A stretch of DNA of 64,000 bases from Arthrobacter sp. B1805. Its GTDB lineage: Bacteria; Actinomycetota; Actinomycetes; Actinomycetales; Micrococcaceae. The stretch's first letter is position 1. Every line of letters begins with the position of its first letter. The position numbers were made by a program, and so were the translations under genes. The notes beneath the pieces were generated by a model, which saw nothing but the letters and a program-made list of their open reading frames with translations, made no database searches and was not told where the DNA came from. Location: the NCBI RefSeq assembly GCF_002929745.1, contig NZ_PJIQ01000014.1:31623-95622 (forward strand), given 5' to 3'. Below, piece by piece: positions 1 through 7,647 of the stretch.

Positions 1-1
1 C

Positions 2-364
2 GTCGTCTTCATCACGAGCCATCAGGCCCACTTCATCGAGAAGGTGGAGACGATGGACGCCTACGAGCCCGTGGCGCGCAGCAAGCGCGCCGGTGAGGAC
101 GCCCTGCGCGCCCTGATCCCGCAACTCGACGAGAAGGGCATCTCCCTCGTCGTCGTGTCCGGCGACATGATCGAAGGAACGGTCACCGCGACCCTGCTCG
201 ACCGGGCGACTCCGGGCGCGATCGAGGCACGCCGCCAGGAGGCCGGACGGCTGTATTCCGTCGCCGAGTTCGCCACCGAGATCGTCAGGATGGTCACCGC
301 CGACGTCCCCACGGGTCACACCGAGTATGTGGGTGGCGCCGAGGACTTCCTCGCCAAGAGCTGA
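2..364 (+). CDS. SDR-family oxidoreductase, C-terminal part (cut by window edge)
   Basis: The reading frame is open from base 2 and the true start lies left of the window, so about 120 C-terminal residues are visible. A hydrophobic strand (VVFITSHQAHF) is followed by Y-E-P-V-A-R-S-K, which resembles the SDR active-site helix, but the Tyr-Lys spacing is seven residues rather than the classical four. The later stretch LVVVSGDMIEGT fits the strand and loop after the catalytic helix. The substrate cannot be told. A perfect 16-bp GC palindrome lies 3 bases after the stop. It could also be a sugar-nucleotide epimerase-like SDR. Confidence 0.65.
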   Translation, partial: VVFITSHQAHFIEKVETMDAYEPVARSKRAGEDALRALIPQLDEKGISLVVVSGDMIEGTVTATLLDRATPGAIEARRQEAGRLYSVAEFATEIVRMVTADVPTGHTEYVGGAEDFLAKS

Positions 365-367
365 GCC

Positions 368-383
368 GCGCGCCGCGGCGCGC
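368..383. terminator. GC palindrome after the SDR gene
   Basis: A perfect 16-base self-complementary sequence starts 3 bases past the SDR stop codon. It has no U-run, so it is at best a weak factor-independent terminator. The rest of the gap to serB (384-534) shows nothing recognisable. Confidence 0.35.
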
Positions 384-534
384 CCCTGCCACCCCGGCCG
401 GCACGGTCCATGCGCCGGAGGGGTTTGCAGGGGCGTGGGTCCGGCCGTGCACTCTCCCCCCGGGGACCGCGCTCTTGCCGTTCGCAAGGCGGACTCCAAA
501 AACCCTTGGGCCGGGAGCCTGCAGCCGTGCGGGC

Positions 535-1416
535 CTAGAGTCCGGCGAAGTGCCGCACGAGGTCGAGGTCCGGAAGATCCACTGCGGCATCGGCTGCTGC
601 ACGTACGGCGGGCTTCGCATTGAAGGCGACGCCGAGACCTGCCGCCCCGAGCATGTCGAGGTCGTTCGCTCCGTCGCCCACGGCGAGTGTCGCGGCGAGG
701 GGCACGCCCGCCCGCTCCGCCTCGGCCCGCAGCATCCGCTCCTTCTCACGGCGGTCGACGACGGCGCCCACCACTCGACCGGTCAGCACCCCATCGACGA
801 TCTCCAGGTCATTGGCCTTTGCGAACGACAGCCGCAGGCGCGTGGCGAGTGGCTCGAGGACCTGCGTGAACCCTCCTGACACCACCCCGACACGGTGACC
901 CGCGTCGAGGAAGGCGGCCACGAGCTCTTCCGCGCCATCGCTCAGCTCAATCCTTCCGACCACCGCGTCGATGACGGACGCGGGCAACCCCTCCAATGCT
1001 CGTACGCGGTGGTGCAGGGACTGGGCGAAGTCGAGCTCCCCGCGCATCGCCGCCTCCGTCACCGCCGCCACCTCCGACTCGCGCCCGGCGTGTGCCGCGA
1101 GCAGTTCGATAACCTCCTGCTTGATCAGCGTGGAGTCGACGTCCATGATCAGCAGCCGCGGACCCGCGCTGTAGAGAGCCTCCGGGACGAGGGCGGCACC
1201 GATGCCTGTCCTCGCGGTCCAGTCGGTGAGGCCGGCACGCGTCCTCGCGGGATCGGTGAGCTCGACATCGAGCGTCAGGACGTCGTAGGTGCCCGCGCCG
1301 GTGAGCACCTCGGTTCTGACATCGGCCCCGAGGCGTCGAAGCATCGCTGACAGATCGTCGCGGTGTCCGTCGTCGAGGCGGCGCGCGTACGCAACCACCC
1401 TGGCGTTGTCGGGCAT
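535..1416 (-). CDS. serB: Phosphoserine phosphatase SerB
   Basis: 293-residue HAD-family phosphatase that makes L-serine from O-phosphoserine, the last step of the phosphorylated serine pathway. An ACT-like N-terminal region (about residues 1-85) precedes the HAD core. Motif I MDVDSTL is at 91-97, motif II is VSGGF around S180, and motif IV GDGAND is at 248-253. The frame stays open upstream, but this ATG was chosen because AGGAG sits about 10 nt before it and the protein then begins like other actinobacterial SerB proteins. It is divergent from the ABC ATPase gene. Confidence 0.9.
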   Translation of the reverse strand: MPDNARVVAYARRLDDGHRDDLSAMLRRLGADVRTEVLTGAGTYDVLTLDVELTDPARTRAGLTDWTARTGIGAALVPEALYSAGPRLLIMDVDSTLIKQEVIELLAAHAGRESEVAAVTEAAMRGELDFAQSLHHRVRALEGLPASVIDAVVGRIELSDGAEELVAAFLDAGHRVGVVSGGFTQVLEPLATRLRLSFAKANDLEIVDGVLTGRVVGAVVDRREKERMLRAEAERAGVPLAATLAVGDGANDLDMLGAAGLGVAFNAKPAVRAAADAAVDLPDLDLVRHFAGL

Positions 1417-1665
1417 GTGTTCCGCTCCTGTCCGGGCGCTGTCGGCGCCCCTGATCGTGCTCGAGTTCCTGCTCGCGTGGTTCGTTCTTCGTGTCATCCG
1501 TACCCGTACCCTGGTGCCGATCGCAGGACCCGATCGCCTTTCCCCGATGCGCCGGGACAAGCGCGTGAAGGAGCCACGCCGAAGCGAGTAGCGGAACCGG
1601 AGTGTGACCAGCGAGCCCGACCGGGCCGGGGGCCGTTGGTTTAGCCACGAAGCCGGTCCTTAGCC

Positions 1666-1671
1666 TAGTGT
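1666..1671 (+). promoter_or_regulatory. Possible leaderless -10 box of the ABC ATPase gene
   Basis: TAGTGT lies 8 nt before the ATG at 1680 and no Shine-Dalgarno sequence is visible. This resembles the leaderless layout seen at other genes here but with a slightly longer spacer, so it is a weaker case. Confidence 0.4.
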
Positions 1672-1679
1672 CTAGAACC

Positions 1680-2465
1680 ATGAGTGGCGTTCTGGAACTG
1701 GCGGGAGTGAGCCTCGTCAGGGGTGGCAAGACACTGCTCGACGACATCGACTGGCAGGTCAGCGAGGGCGAGCGCTGGGTGGTCATGGGTCCCAACGGAG
1801 CGGGCAAGACCACGCTTCTGCAACTTGCGGGCGCACGCCTGCATCCCACCCGCGGCGTGGTCGGCATCCTCGACGAGGTCATGGGCGCCGTCGACGTGTT
1901 CGAACTCCGCCCCCGCATCGGCCTCGCCTCCGCGGCCCTTGCCTCCCAGGTGCCGGACCACGAGACCGTCCTGAACGTCGTCGTCACCGCGTCCTACGGC
2001 GTCACGGGGCGTTGGCGCGAACAGTACGAGCGGCTCGACGAACGCCGCGCTTTCCGGCTCCTCGACGCGTGGGGTATGTCGCGCTTCATGAACCGACCCT
2101 TCGGCTCGCTCAGCGAGGGTGAGCGCAAGCGCGTCCAGATCGCGCGGGCGCTCATGGCCGATCCGGAGCTGCTGCTCCTCGACGAGCCGGCGGCCGGCCT
2201 CGACCTTGCCGGCCGCGAGGACCTCGTGAAGCGGCTGACCGAACTCGCACGGGACGAGGACGCCCCTGCCATGGTGCTCGTCACGCACCATCTCGAGGAG
2301 GTCCCCCCGGGCTTCACGCACGCGCTGCTCCTGCGTGACGGGAAGGTGGTATCGGCCGGTCCGATCCGTGGCGTGCTGACCGAGGAGAACCTCAGCACCG
2401 CCTTCGACGTCGCGCTCAGGGTCACCGAGGAGGACGGCCGGTACAGCGCAGTCGCCAGGGCGTGA
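1680..2465 (+). CDS. ABC transporter ATP-binding protein
   Basis: 261-residue stand-alone ABC ATPase. Walker A GPNGAGKTT is at 37-45, the signature LSEGE at 144-148 and Walker B LLLLDEP at 164-170, followed by a switch-histidine region (VLVTHHLEE). No permease gene is adjacent, so the partner and cargo are unknown. The ATG at 1680 is preferred over the in-frame GTG at 1668 because MSGVLELAGVSLVRGGKTLL is the normal family N-terminus. The RNA methyltransferase gene follows after 43 bp on the same strand and may be co-transcribed. Confidence 0.85.
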   Translation: MSGVLELAGVSLVRGGKTLLDDIDWQVSEGERWVVMGPNGAGKTTLLQLAGARLHPTRGVVGILDEVMGAVDVFELRPRIGLASAALASQVPDHETVLNVVVTASYGVTGRWREQYERLDERRAFRLLDAWGMSRFMNRPFGSLSEGERKRVQIARALMADPELLLLDEPAAGLDLAGREDLVKRLTELARDEDAPAMVLVTHHLEEVPPGFTHALLLRDGKVVSAGPIRGVLTEENLSTAFDVALRVTEEDGRYSAVARA

Positions 2466-2508
2466 ACACAGGCGCCGGCAGTGGTCCTTTCCCAGCGGAC
2501 GGCACCCG

Positions 2509-3360
2509 ATGACCGTCGTCGAACTCGATTCCGTCGACGATCCGCGGCTCGCCGACTACCGGAACCTCACGGACGTCCAGCTCCGCCTCGCGAAGGAGCC
2601 TGCAGAAGGGCTCTACATCGCTGAGAGCTCGAAGGTCCTGCGCCGGGCGGTCGATGCCGGCCACGCTCCGCGTTCGTTCCTGCTCGCACCCAAGTGGTTG
2701 CCGGACCTCGGCGACGTCCTCGCCCGCTTCCCCTCCGTTCCGGCTTTCGTAGCACCCGAACCGACCCTCGAGGCGATCACCGGGTTCCACCTCCACCGGG
2801 GTGCCCTGGCCGCGATGCAGCGCCCCGAGCCGCTACCGCTGGCCGAGGTCCTGGCGTCCGCCCGCCGCGTGGCGGTGATCGAGGACATGGTGGACCACAC
2901 GAACCTCGGCGCGGTCTTCCGGTCGGCGGCTGCTCTCGGGATCGACGCCGTCCTGGTGAGTCCCCGCAGCGCCGACCCGCTGTATCGGCGGGCGGTGCGT
3001 GTGAGCATGGGCAGCGTCTTCCAGGTGCCATGGGTGCGGCTGGTGTCGTGGCCGGACGACCTGGCGGCTGTGCGGCGGGCGGGCTTCACGCTGGCTGCAC
3101 TCGCTCTCACACCCGGGGCCGTGCCCCTCGGCGATTTTCCGGCGCAGCAGCATGAACGCCTGGCCCTCCTGCTGGGAACCGAGGGTGACGGCCTCAGCGA
3201 AGGTGCCCTCGCCGCAGCCGATGTCGCACTCACCATCCCCATGCATGGCGGGGTCGATTCGCTGAATGTCGCCGCGGCGGCCGCCGTCGCCTTCTGGGAG
3301 TGCCGGTACGACGGCGACGCGGCACCCTCCGCTTTAGCCTCACAGCCCCTCCTGCGCTAG
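2509..3360 (+). CDS. SpoU/TrmH-family RNA 2'-O-methyltransferase
   Basis: 283-residue SPOUT enzyme expected to transfer methyl groups from S-adenosylmethionine to a ribose 2'-OH in tRNA or rRNA. The N-terminal third resembles the L30e-like RNA-binding domain (YRNLTDVQLRL..EGLYIAESSKVLRRAV). The C-terminal catalytic domain has IEDMVDHTNLGAVFRSAAALG, LLLGTEGDGLSEGAL and the knot motif SLNVAAAAAVAFWE. The exact target nucleotide cannot be assigned. It ends only 78 bp before rpmE2, and a likely new promoter begins at its stop codon. Confidence 0.85.
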   Translation: MTVVELDSVDDPRLADYRNLTDVQLRLAKEPAEGLYIAESSKVLRRAVDAGHAPRSFLLAPKWLPDLGDVLARFPSVPAFVAPEPTLEAITGFHLHRGALAAMQRPEPLPLAEVLASARRVAVIEDMVDHTNLGAVFRSAAALGIDAVLVSPRSADPLYRRAVRVSMGSVFQVPWVRLVSWPDDLAAVRRAGFTLAALALTPGAVPLGDFPAQQHERLALLLGTEGDGLSEGALAAADVALTIPMHGGVDSLNVAAAAAVAFWECRYDGDAAPSALASQPLLR

Positions 3361-3362
3361 TA

Positions 3363-3368
3363 TTGACA
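3363..3368 (+). promoter_or_regulatory. Consensus -35 box upstream of rpmE2
   Basis: A perfect TTGACA begins 2 bases after the preceding stop codon. It overlaps an inverted repeat, GACAGC-TGGC-GCTGTC at 3365-3380, which could be an operator or a weak terminator. No good -10 hexamer is seen at 17 bp. An AT-rich CAATTT is at 3391. Confidence 0.45.
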
Positions 3369-3400
3369 GCTGGCGCTGTCGCCAACCTTTCAATTTCCCG

Positions 3401-3420
3401 TGCCTGGCAAAATCCAGGCA
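3401..3420 (+). promoter_or_regulatory. 5'-UTR stem-loop of rpmE2 (candidate L31 leader)
   Basis: TGCCTGG, a six-base loop and CCAGGCA form a perfect 7-bp stem ending just before the ribosome binding site GAGAAGG. Ribosomal-protein leaders in which the excess protein binds its own mRNA are known, including L31 leaders in actinobacteria. That this hairpin is one of them is inference. Confidence 0.5.
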
Positions 3421-3438
3421 ACCAGAGAAGGTAGTCCC

Positions 3439-3696
3439 GTGAAGTCTGATATCCACCCCAAGTACCAGTCGGTCGTATTCCGCGACCTGGCCTCCGACAA
3501 GGCGTTCCTGACCAAGTCGACGGTCGGTTCGTCCAAGACCATCGAGTGGGAAGACGGCAACACCTACCCCCTCATCGAGGTCGAGATCTCCTCGGAGTCG
3601 CACCCGTTCTACACCGGCAAGCAGCGCATCATGGACTCCGCCGGCCGCGTCGAGCGCTTCAACGCCCGCTTTAAGGGCTTCGGCGCGAAGAAGTAG
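3439..3696 (+). CDS. rpmE2: 50S ribosomal protein L31 type B
   Basis: 85-residue L31 of the type B form, recognised from [16 protein letters not shown] and the C-terminal [12 protein letters not shown]. It contains no cysteine, so it is the zinc-independent (C-minus) variety that often replaces zinc-binding L31 under zinc limitation. The GTG start was chosen because the conserved MKSDIHP begins there and AGAGAAGG precedes it. No convincing Zur box was found upstream. A perfect 7-bp hairpin lies in the leader and a terminator hairpin follows. Confidence 0.95.
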   Translation: MKSDIHPKYQSVVFRDLASDKAFLTKSTVGSSKTIEWEDGNTYPLIEVEISSESHPFYTGKQRIMDSAGRVERFNARFKGFGAKK

Positions 3697-3751
3697 TCAG
3701 CTCTGCAGGAGCATCCGGAAATGAGGGCCTGCCTGCCTCATGTCCTCGAGG

Positions 3752-3780
3752 GAAAGCCACGTCATCACGGCGTGGCTTTC
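3752..3780 (+). terminator. rpmE2 terminator hairpin
   Basis: GAAAGCCACG and CGTGGCTTTC form a perfect 10-bp stem around a 9-nt loop, followed by TCC rather than a long U-run. A smaller stem (ATGAGG/CCTCAT, 3721-3741) sits just upstream. Confidence 0.7.
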
Positions 3781-3867
3781 TCCGCTTAAGACGACCAGCC
3801 ACGGCCAGTCACAACCAGTACCGACACCGCGCCCCCCGAAGGGGCCGGAGCACCCAGGAGACCATTC

Positions 3868-4944
3868 ATGGCAGCAGTATCGGATCCAGGCCGCCTGCAC
3901 GGGGAGTTCAAGACCCCCGGCGGCAAGCTCACCGCCGTGGACCTCTCGCTCCTTAAGGGACGCCTCGCCGACGTCTCGGTGAACGGGGACTTCTTCCTCG
4001 AACCGGACGAGGCACTGCTCGACATCAACGCGGCCCTCGAGGGACTGCCGGCGGATACCGCGCCCGGCGAACTCGCGGCAGCTGTCAGGGCGGGCCTCGA
4101 TAGCGACGCCGTCCTGTTCGGCTTCTCGCCGGAAGCCATCGCAACGGCGGTGCGTCGTGCCCTGGGACGGGCCACGAGCTTCGCGGACCACCAGTGGGAG
4201 ATCATCCCGCCGACCCCGCTGTCCACAGCGATGCATGTCGCGATGGACGAGGTCCTCACCCACGAGGTCGGTTCGGGTGTGCGGAACCCCACTGTGCGGT
4301 TCTGGGAATGGCAGGCGCCCTCCGTGGTGATCGGCAGCTTCCAGTCGGTGCGCAACGAGGTGGATCCTGGCGGTGCGGAGCGGCACGGGGTGACCGTTGT
4401 TCGCCGGATCAGCGGGGGAGGTGCGATGTTCATGGAGCATGGCAACGCGATTACCTACTCCATCTACGTGCCGCAGTCCCTCGTCGACGGCATGAGTTTC
4501 GCCGACTCCTACCCCTTCCTCGACGCCTGGGTGATGGAGGCTCTGGAGAAGCTGGGCATCAAGGCCTGGTACCAGCCTCTCAACGACATCGCGACGGAGC
4601 TCGGAAAGATCGGTGGAGCGGCGCAGAAACGGCTGGCCAATGGTGGCATGCTGCATCACGTCACGATGAGCTACGACATCGACGCGGACAAGATGCTCGA
4701 GGTGCTGCGGATCGGCAAGGAGAAGATGTCAGACAAGGGAACCAGGAGCGCGAAGAAGCGCGTCGACCCGCTGCGTCGCCAGACGGGGAGGACGCGCGAG
4801 GAGATCATCGATGTTCTGATGACCACCTTCCGCGAGCGCTACGGTGCCGTGGAGGCAACGCTGTCCGAGGATGAGCTGCGCCACGCCGAGAAGCTCGTCG
4901 AGCAGAAGTTCGGCACGGATGCGTGGCTCTACCGCGTGCCCTGA
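3868..4944 (+). CDS. lplA: Lipoate-protein ligase with N-terminal accessory domain
   Basis: 358-residue enzyme expected to activate lipoate and attach it to lipoyl domains of 2-oxoacid dehydrogenases and GcvH. Residues about 7-105 (HGEFKTPGGKLTAVDL, NGDFFLEPDEAL) resemble the accessory domain that is C-terminal in Escherichia coli LplA or a separate LplB protein in some archaea. Here it comes first. The catalytic domain follows (about 115-358) with RRISGGGAMFMEHGN and the lysine motif GKIGGAAQ. AGGAGA 8 nt before the ATG supports the start. Its last 16 bp overlap the end of convergent pepN. Confidence 0.85.
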   Translation: MAAVSDPGRLHGEFKTPGGKLTAVDLSLLKGRLADVSVNGDFFLEPDEALLDINAALEGLPADTAPGELAAAVRAGLDSDAVLFGFSPEAIATAVRRALGRATSFADHQWEIIPPTPLSTAMHVAMDEVLTHEVGSGVRNPTVRFWEWQAPSVVIGSFQSVRNEVDPGGAERHGVTVVRRISGGGAMFMEHGNAITYSIYVPQSLVDGMSFADSYPFLDAWVMEALEKLGIKAWYQPLNDIATELGKIGGAAQKRLANGGMLHHVTMSYDIDADKMLEVLRIGKEKMSDKGTRSAKKRVDPLRRQTGRTREEIIDVLMTTFRERYGAVEATLSEDELRHAEKLVEQKFGTDAWLYRVP

Positions 4945-7538
4945 GCCTGGGCCTGGAGGGAGCGCAGCAGCTGGTCCCTCTCCTCGATGACGATCCTCCG
5001 GAGCGCGGCCGGCGCCGTCGGATGCGCCGCGAGCCAGTCGTCGGTCCTCACGACGACCGGATGCTCCTCCGGTAGGCCATCGAGGTCCTGGTGCCCCGGA
5101 TACAGGCCGCGGACGATCCTGCTCGCCATCTCGATGCCGCGCGTGTCCCAGACGCCACGTAGCGCCTCGAAGTACGGTTCCTCGTAGGCTGCGAGCAGCT
5201 CGCGCGGACCGAGCGTGAAACCCTCGATCGCCGCACTCAGCAGTTCGTTCGACAGCCGGTCGCCGTGCACGGCTTCGTTCCAGGTCGCCTCCTTGATGCG
5301 GGCATCCGGGATCGCTGCGGAAGCGAGGGTGAAGCCCACCCTTCCCGAAGCCGTCGCGTCCGCGGCCCGCTCCGCTTCCAGCTCCCCGGGACGCACGCGC
5401 TGCTGGGCGGCGAGACCCTGCAGGAACAGCCACCGCAGCTCGGCGTCGAGGGGCAGCCCGGGGACGGCCTCGTCACCGCTCAGCACCGCCCGGACGACGT
5501 CGGCCGCCCGCGGAGCGGTGCGTGCCATGGCTCCGAGAGCGCGCGCCCACGCGAGCTGCAGATCGGAGCCTGCCTCTGCGGAGCGCAGGCCGTCCCACAG
5601 GGAAGCACTGACGCGCTCGCGCAGCGCAGGGCGGTGATCCACCGGGGCGAAGCTCTCGACGGCGGTGCGAACATTGGCCAGCAGGACCTGCAGGACGCCC
5701 ACCCCGGTTTCCGCCGGGGCAGCGAGGAGGACGGCGTCGAGGTATGAGCCCACCGGCAGGCGCGCGTCCCTCGTGCTCGACCAGAGCGCTGTCATGCAGG
5801 TGGCGCGGGCCAGGGGATCCTGCACCCGGTGGATCGACGTCAGCAGGGTGGCGAGCGACCGCTCGTCGAAGGAGAGTTTGGCGTAGGTGAGGTCGTCGTC
5901 ATTGATCAGGAGGAGATCCGGCTGGGCCACTCCCACCAGGGCTGGGACCTCGGTCCGCCCTCCTTCGACGACGACGGCCTCCGCTCCTGTCCGGACCAGC
6001 CGGTCCTCGTCGTCGAAGGAGTAGAGCCCGAGCCGGATCCGGTGCGGGCGTGGTTCGTCGAGGCCGCTGACCGGATCGACGGCATCCTGCAGGACAGCGA
6101 CGCCGGTGAACAGTCCCTCGGCTACCGTGACCTGGGCGGAGAGGGACGGGACGCCGGATGTCTGCAGCCACGAGCGTGACCAGCCTTCGAGATCCTGACC
6201 GGTCGCACCTGTCAGCACTTCGAGCAGGTCTGCGAGGGTGGTGTTGCCGTACTCGTGCTTTCTGAAGTACTGCCGTGCGGCCGCGATGAAGGCGTCGCGG
6301 CCCACGAACGCCACGAGCTGCTTCAGGACCGAAGCGCCCTTGGCATACGTGATGCCGTCGAAGTTCTGCTTCGCCGCCTCGAGATCGGGCACGTCCGCGA
6401 CGATAGGGTGCGTCGTCGGAAGCTGGTCCTGCACGTACGCCCAGGATTTCCGGCGATTCGCGAAGCTGACCCAGGAGGTGCTCCACCGCGTCGCCTCCGC
6501 TACGGCCAGCGCTCCCATGTAATCGGCGAAGGATTCCTTGAGCCACAGGTCATCCCACCAGGACATCGTCACGAGGTCCCCGAACCACATGTGCGCCATC
6601 TCGTGCATGATCGTGTTCGCCCTTGCCTCCCGCTGGGCCTCGGTGGCTGCGGACTGGAACACGTAGTTCTCGGTGAAGGTCACGAGACCGGGATTCTCCA
6701 TGGCCCCGAGGTTGTACTCCGGCACGAACGCCTGGTCGTACTTGCCGAACGGATAGGGGTAGTCGAACAGGTCGTGGAAGAAGTCGAGGCCGCGCTTGGT
6801 CGTGTCGAAGATCTCCGGGGCGTCGAAGGACGAGGCCAGGGAGCGGCGGCAGAACAGCGCAAGGGGCACTTCGAGGCCTTCGCCCGCGGTTCCGGGACGG
6901 CCGGTCCACGAGTCGTCCTCCCGGTGGTACGGCCCCGCGAGCACGGTGGTGATGTAGGTCGAGATCCGTCGTGTCGGCTCGAAGGTCCAGAGCGTCGCCG
7001 GGGCCCGGGGGCCGTCGACAGTCTCCGTCCGCGCGAGCGCACCATTGGAGGCGACCGTCCAGCCCTGTGGTGCGATCACCGTGAAGGAGAAGGTCGCCTT
7101 GAGGTCCGGTTGCTCGAAGGTGGCGAAGACGCGTCGAGCATCCGCCGGCTCGTACTGCGTGTACAGGTAGGTCTCCCCGTCCACGGGGTCGACGAAGCGA
7201 TGCAGACCTTCTCCGCTCGAGCTGTAGCGGGCTCGGCCGGTCACGGTCACCGTATTGCGCTCGGCGAGATCGTCGAGCAGGATGCGGGCGCCCTCGCGAA
7301 CGGCCGTCGGTTCGAGCGCGAGTCCGTTGAGTTCCACCGCGGTGACCTCGCCGATGAAGTCGAGAAAGGTGGACGAACCCGGTTCCCGACACGAGAACAC
7401 CACCGTGGTGGTACTCCGGTAGGTGCCCTCTGCGGGATTCCGCGCGTCCGAGAGGTCGAGTTCCACGGAGTAGCTCTCTGTCGCCAGGAGCGCTGAACGG
7501 GCAGCCGCCTCGTCGCGGCGCAGGTTCTCGTTGTCCAT
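4929..7538 (-). CDS. pepN: Aminopeptidase N (M1 family)
   Basis: 869-residue zinc aminopeptidase that removes N-terminal residues from peptides, probably in the cytosol because no signal peptide is seen. The substrate-binding GAMEN motif lies around residue 275. The zinc motif HEMAH lies around residue 308, with the third ligand in LWLKESFADY. The long C-terminal helical region is intact, so this is the full TricornF3-type enzyme. The frame is open 37 codons further upstream, but MDNENLRRDEAAARSALL matches the family start. It is divergent from the ATP-grasp gene (110-bp gap) and overlaps lplA by 16 bp. Confidence 0.9.
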   Translation of the reverse strand: MDNENLRRDEAAARSALLATESYSVELDLSDARNPAEGTYRSTTTVVFSCREPGSSTFLDFIGEVTAVELNGLALEPTAVREGARILLDDLAERNTVTVTGRARYSSSGEGLHRFVDPVDGETYLYTQYEPADARRVFATFEQPDLKATFSFTVIAPQGWTVASNGALARTETVDGPRAPATLWTFEPTRRISTYITTVLAGPYHREDDSWTGRPGTAGEGLEVPLALFCRRSLASSFDAPEIFDTTKRGLDFFHDLFDYPYPFGKYDQAFVPEYNLGAMENPGLVTFTENYVFQSAATEAQREARANTIMHEMAHMWFGDLVTMSWWDDLWLKESFADYMGALAVAEATRWSTSWVSFANRRKSWAYVQDQLPTTHPIVADVPDLEAAKQNFDGITYAKGASVLKQLVAFVGRDAFIAAARQYFRKHEYGNTTLADLLEVLTGATGQDLEGWSRSWLQTSGVPSLSAQVTVAEGLFTGVAVLQDAVDPVSGLDEPRPHRIRLGLYSFDDEDRLVRTGAEAVVVEGGRTEVPALVGVAQPDLLLINDDDLTYAKLSFDERSLATLLTSIHRVQDPLARATCMTALWSSTRDARLPVGSYLDAVLLAAPAETGVGVLQVLLANVRTAVESFAPVDHRPALRERVSASLWDGLRSAEAGSDLQLAWARALGAMARTAPRAADVVRAVLSGDEAVPGLPLDAELRWLFLQGLAAQQRVRPGELEAERAADATASGRVGFTLASAAIPDARIKEATWNEAVHGDRLSNELLSAAIEGFTLGPRELLAAYEEPYFEALRGVWDTRGIEMASRIVRGLYPGHQDLDGLPEEHPVVVRTDDWLAAHPTAPAALRRIVIEERDQLLRSLQAQAQGTR

Positions 7539-7647
7539 CCGGCCATTCAACCACGCACCCTGCGCAGTGTGTTTCGGGCAGGTTAACGGCCAGCGTGCCG
7601 GTGTGTGCCTGTGTGTACGAACGCGTGATCCATGGCACTGTTGTCCC

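Noticed and set aside
1415..1591. Short plus-strand frame with a hydrophobic stretch (LIVLEFLLAWFVLRVI) opposite the serB start
   Set aside because: It overlaps the serB start codon and ribosome site on the other strand, has no ribosome binding site or -10 box of its own, and matches no family I know.
3363..3440. Zur box in front of rpmE2
   Set aside because: Expected for a zinc-free L31, but no TGAAAAT-type palindrome is present.
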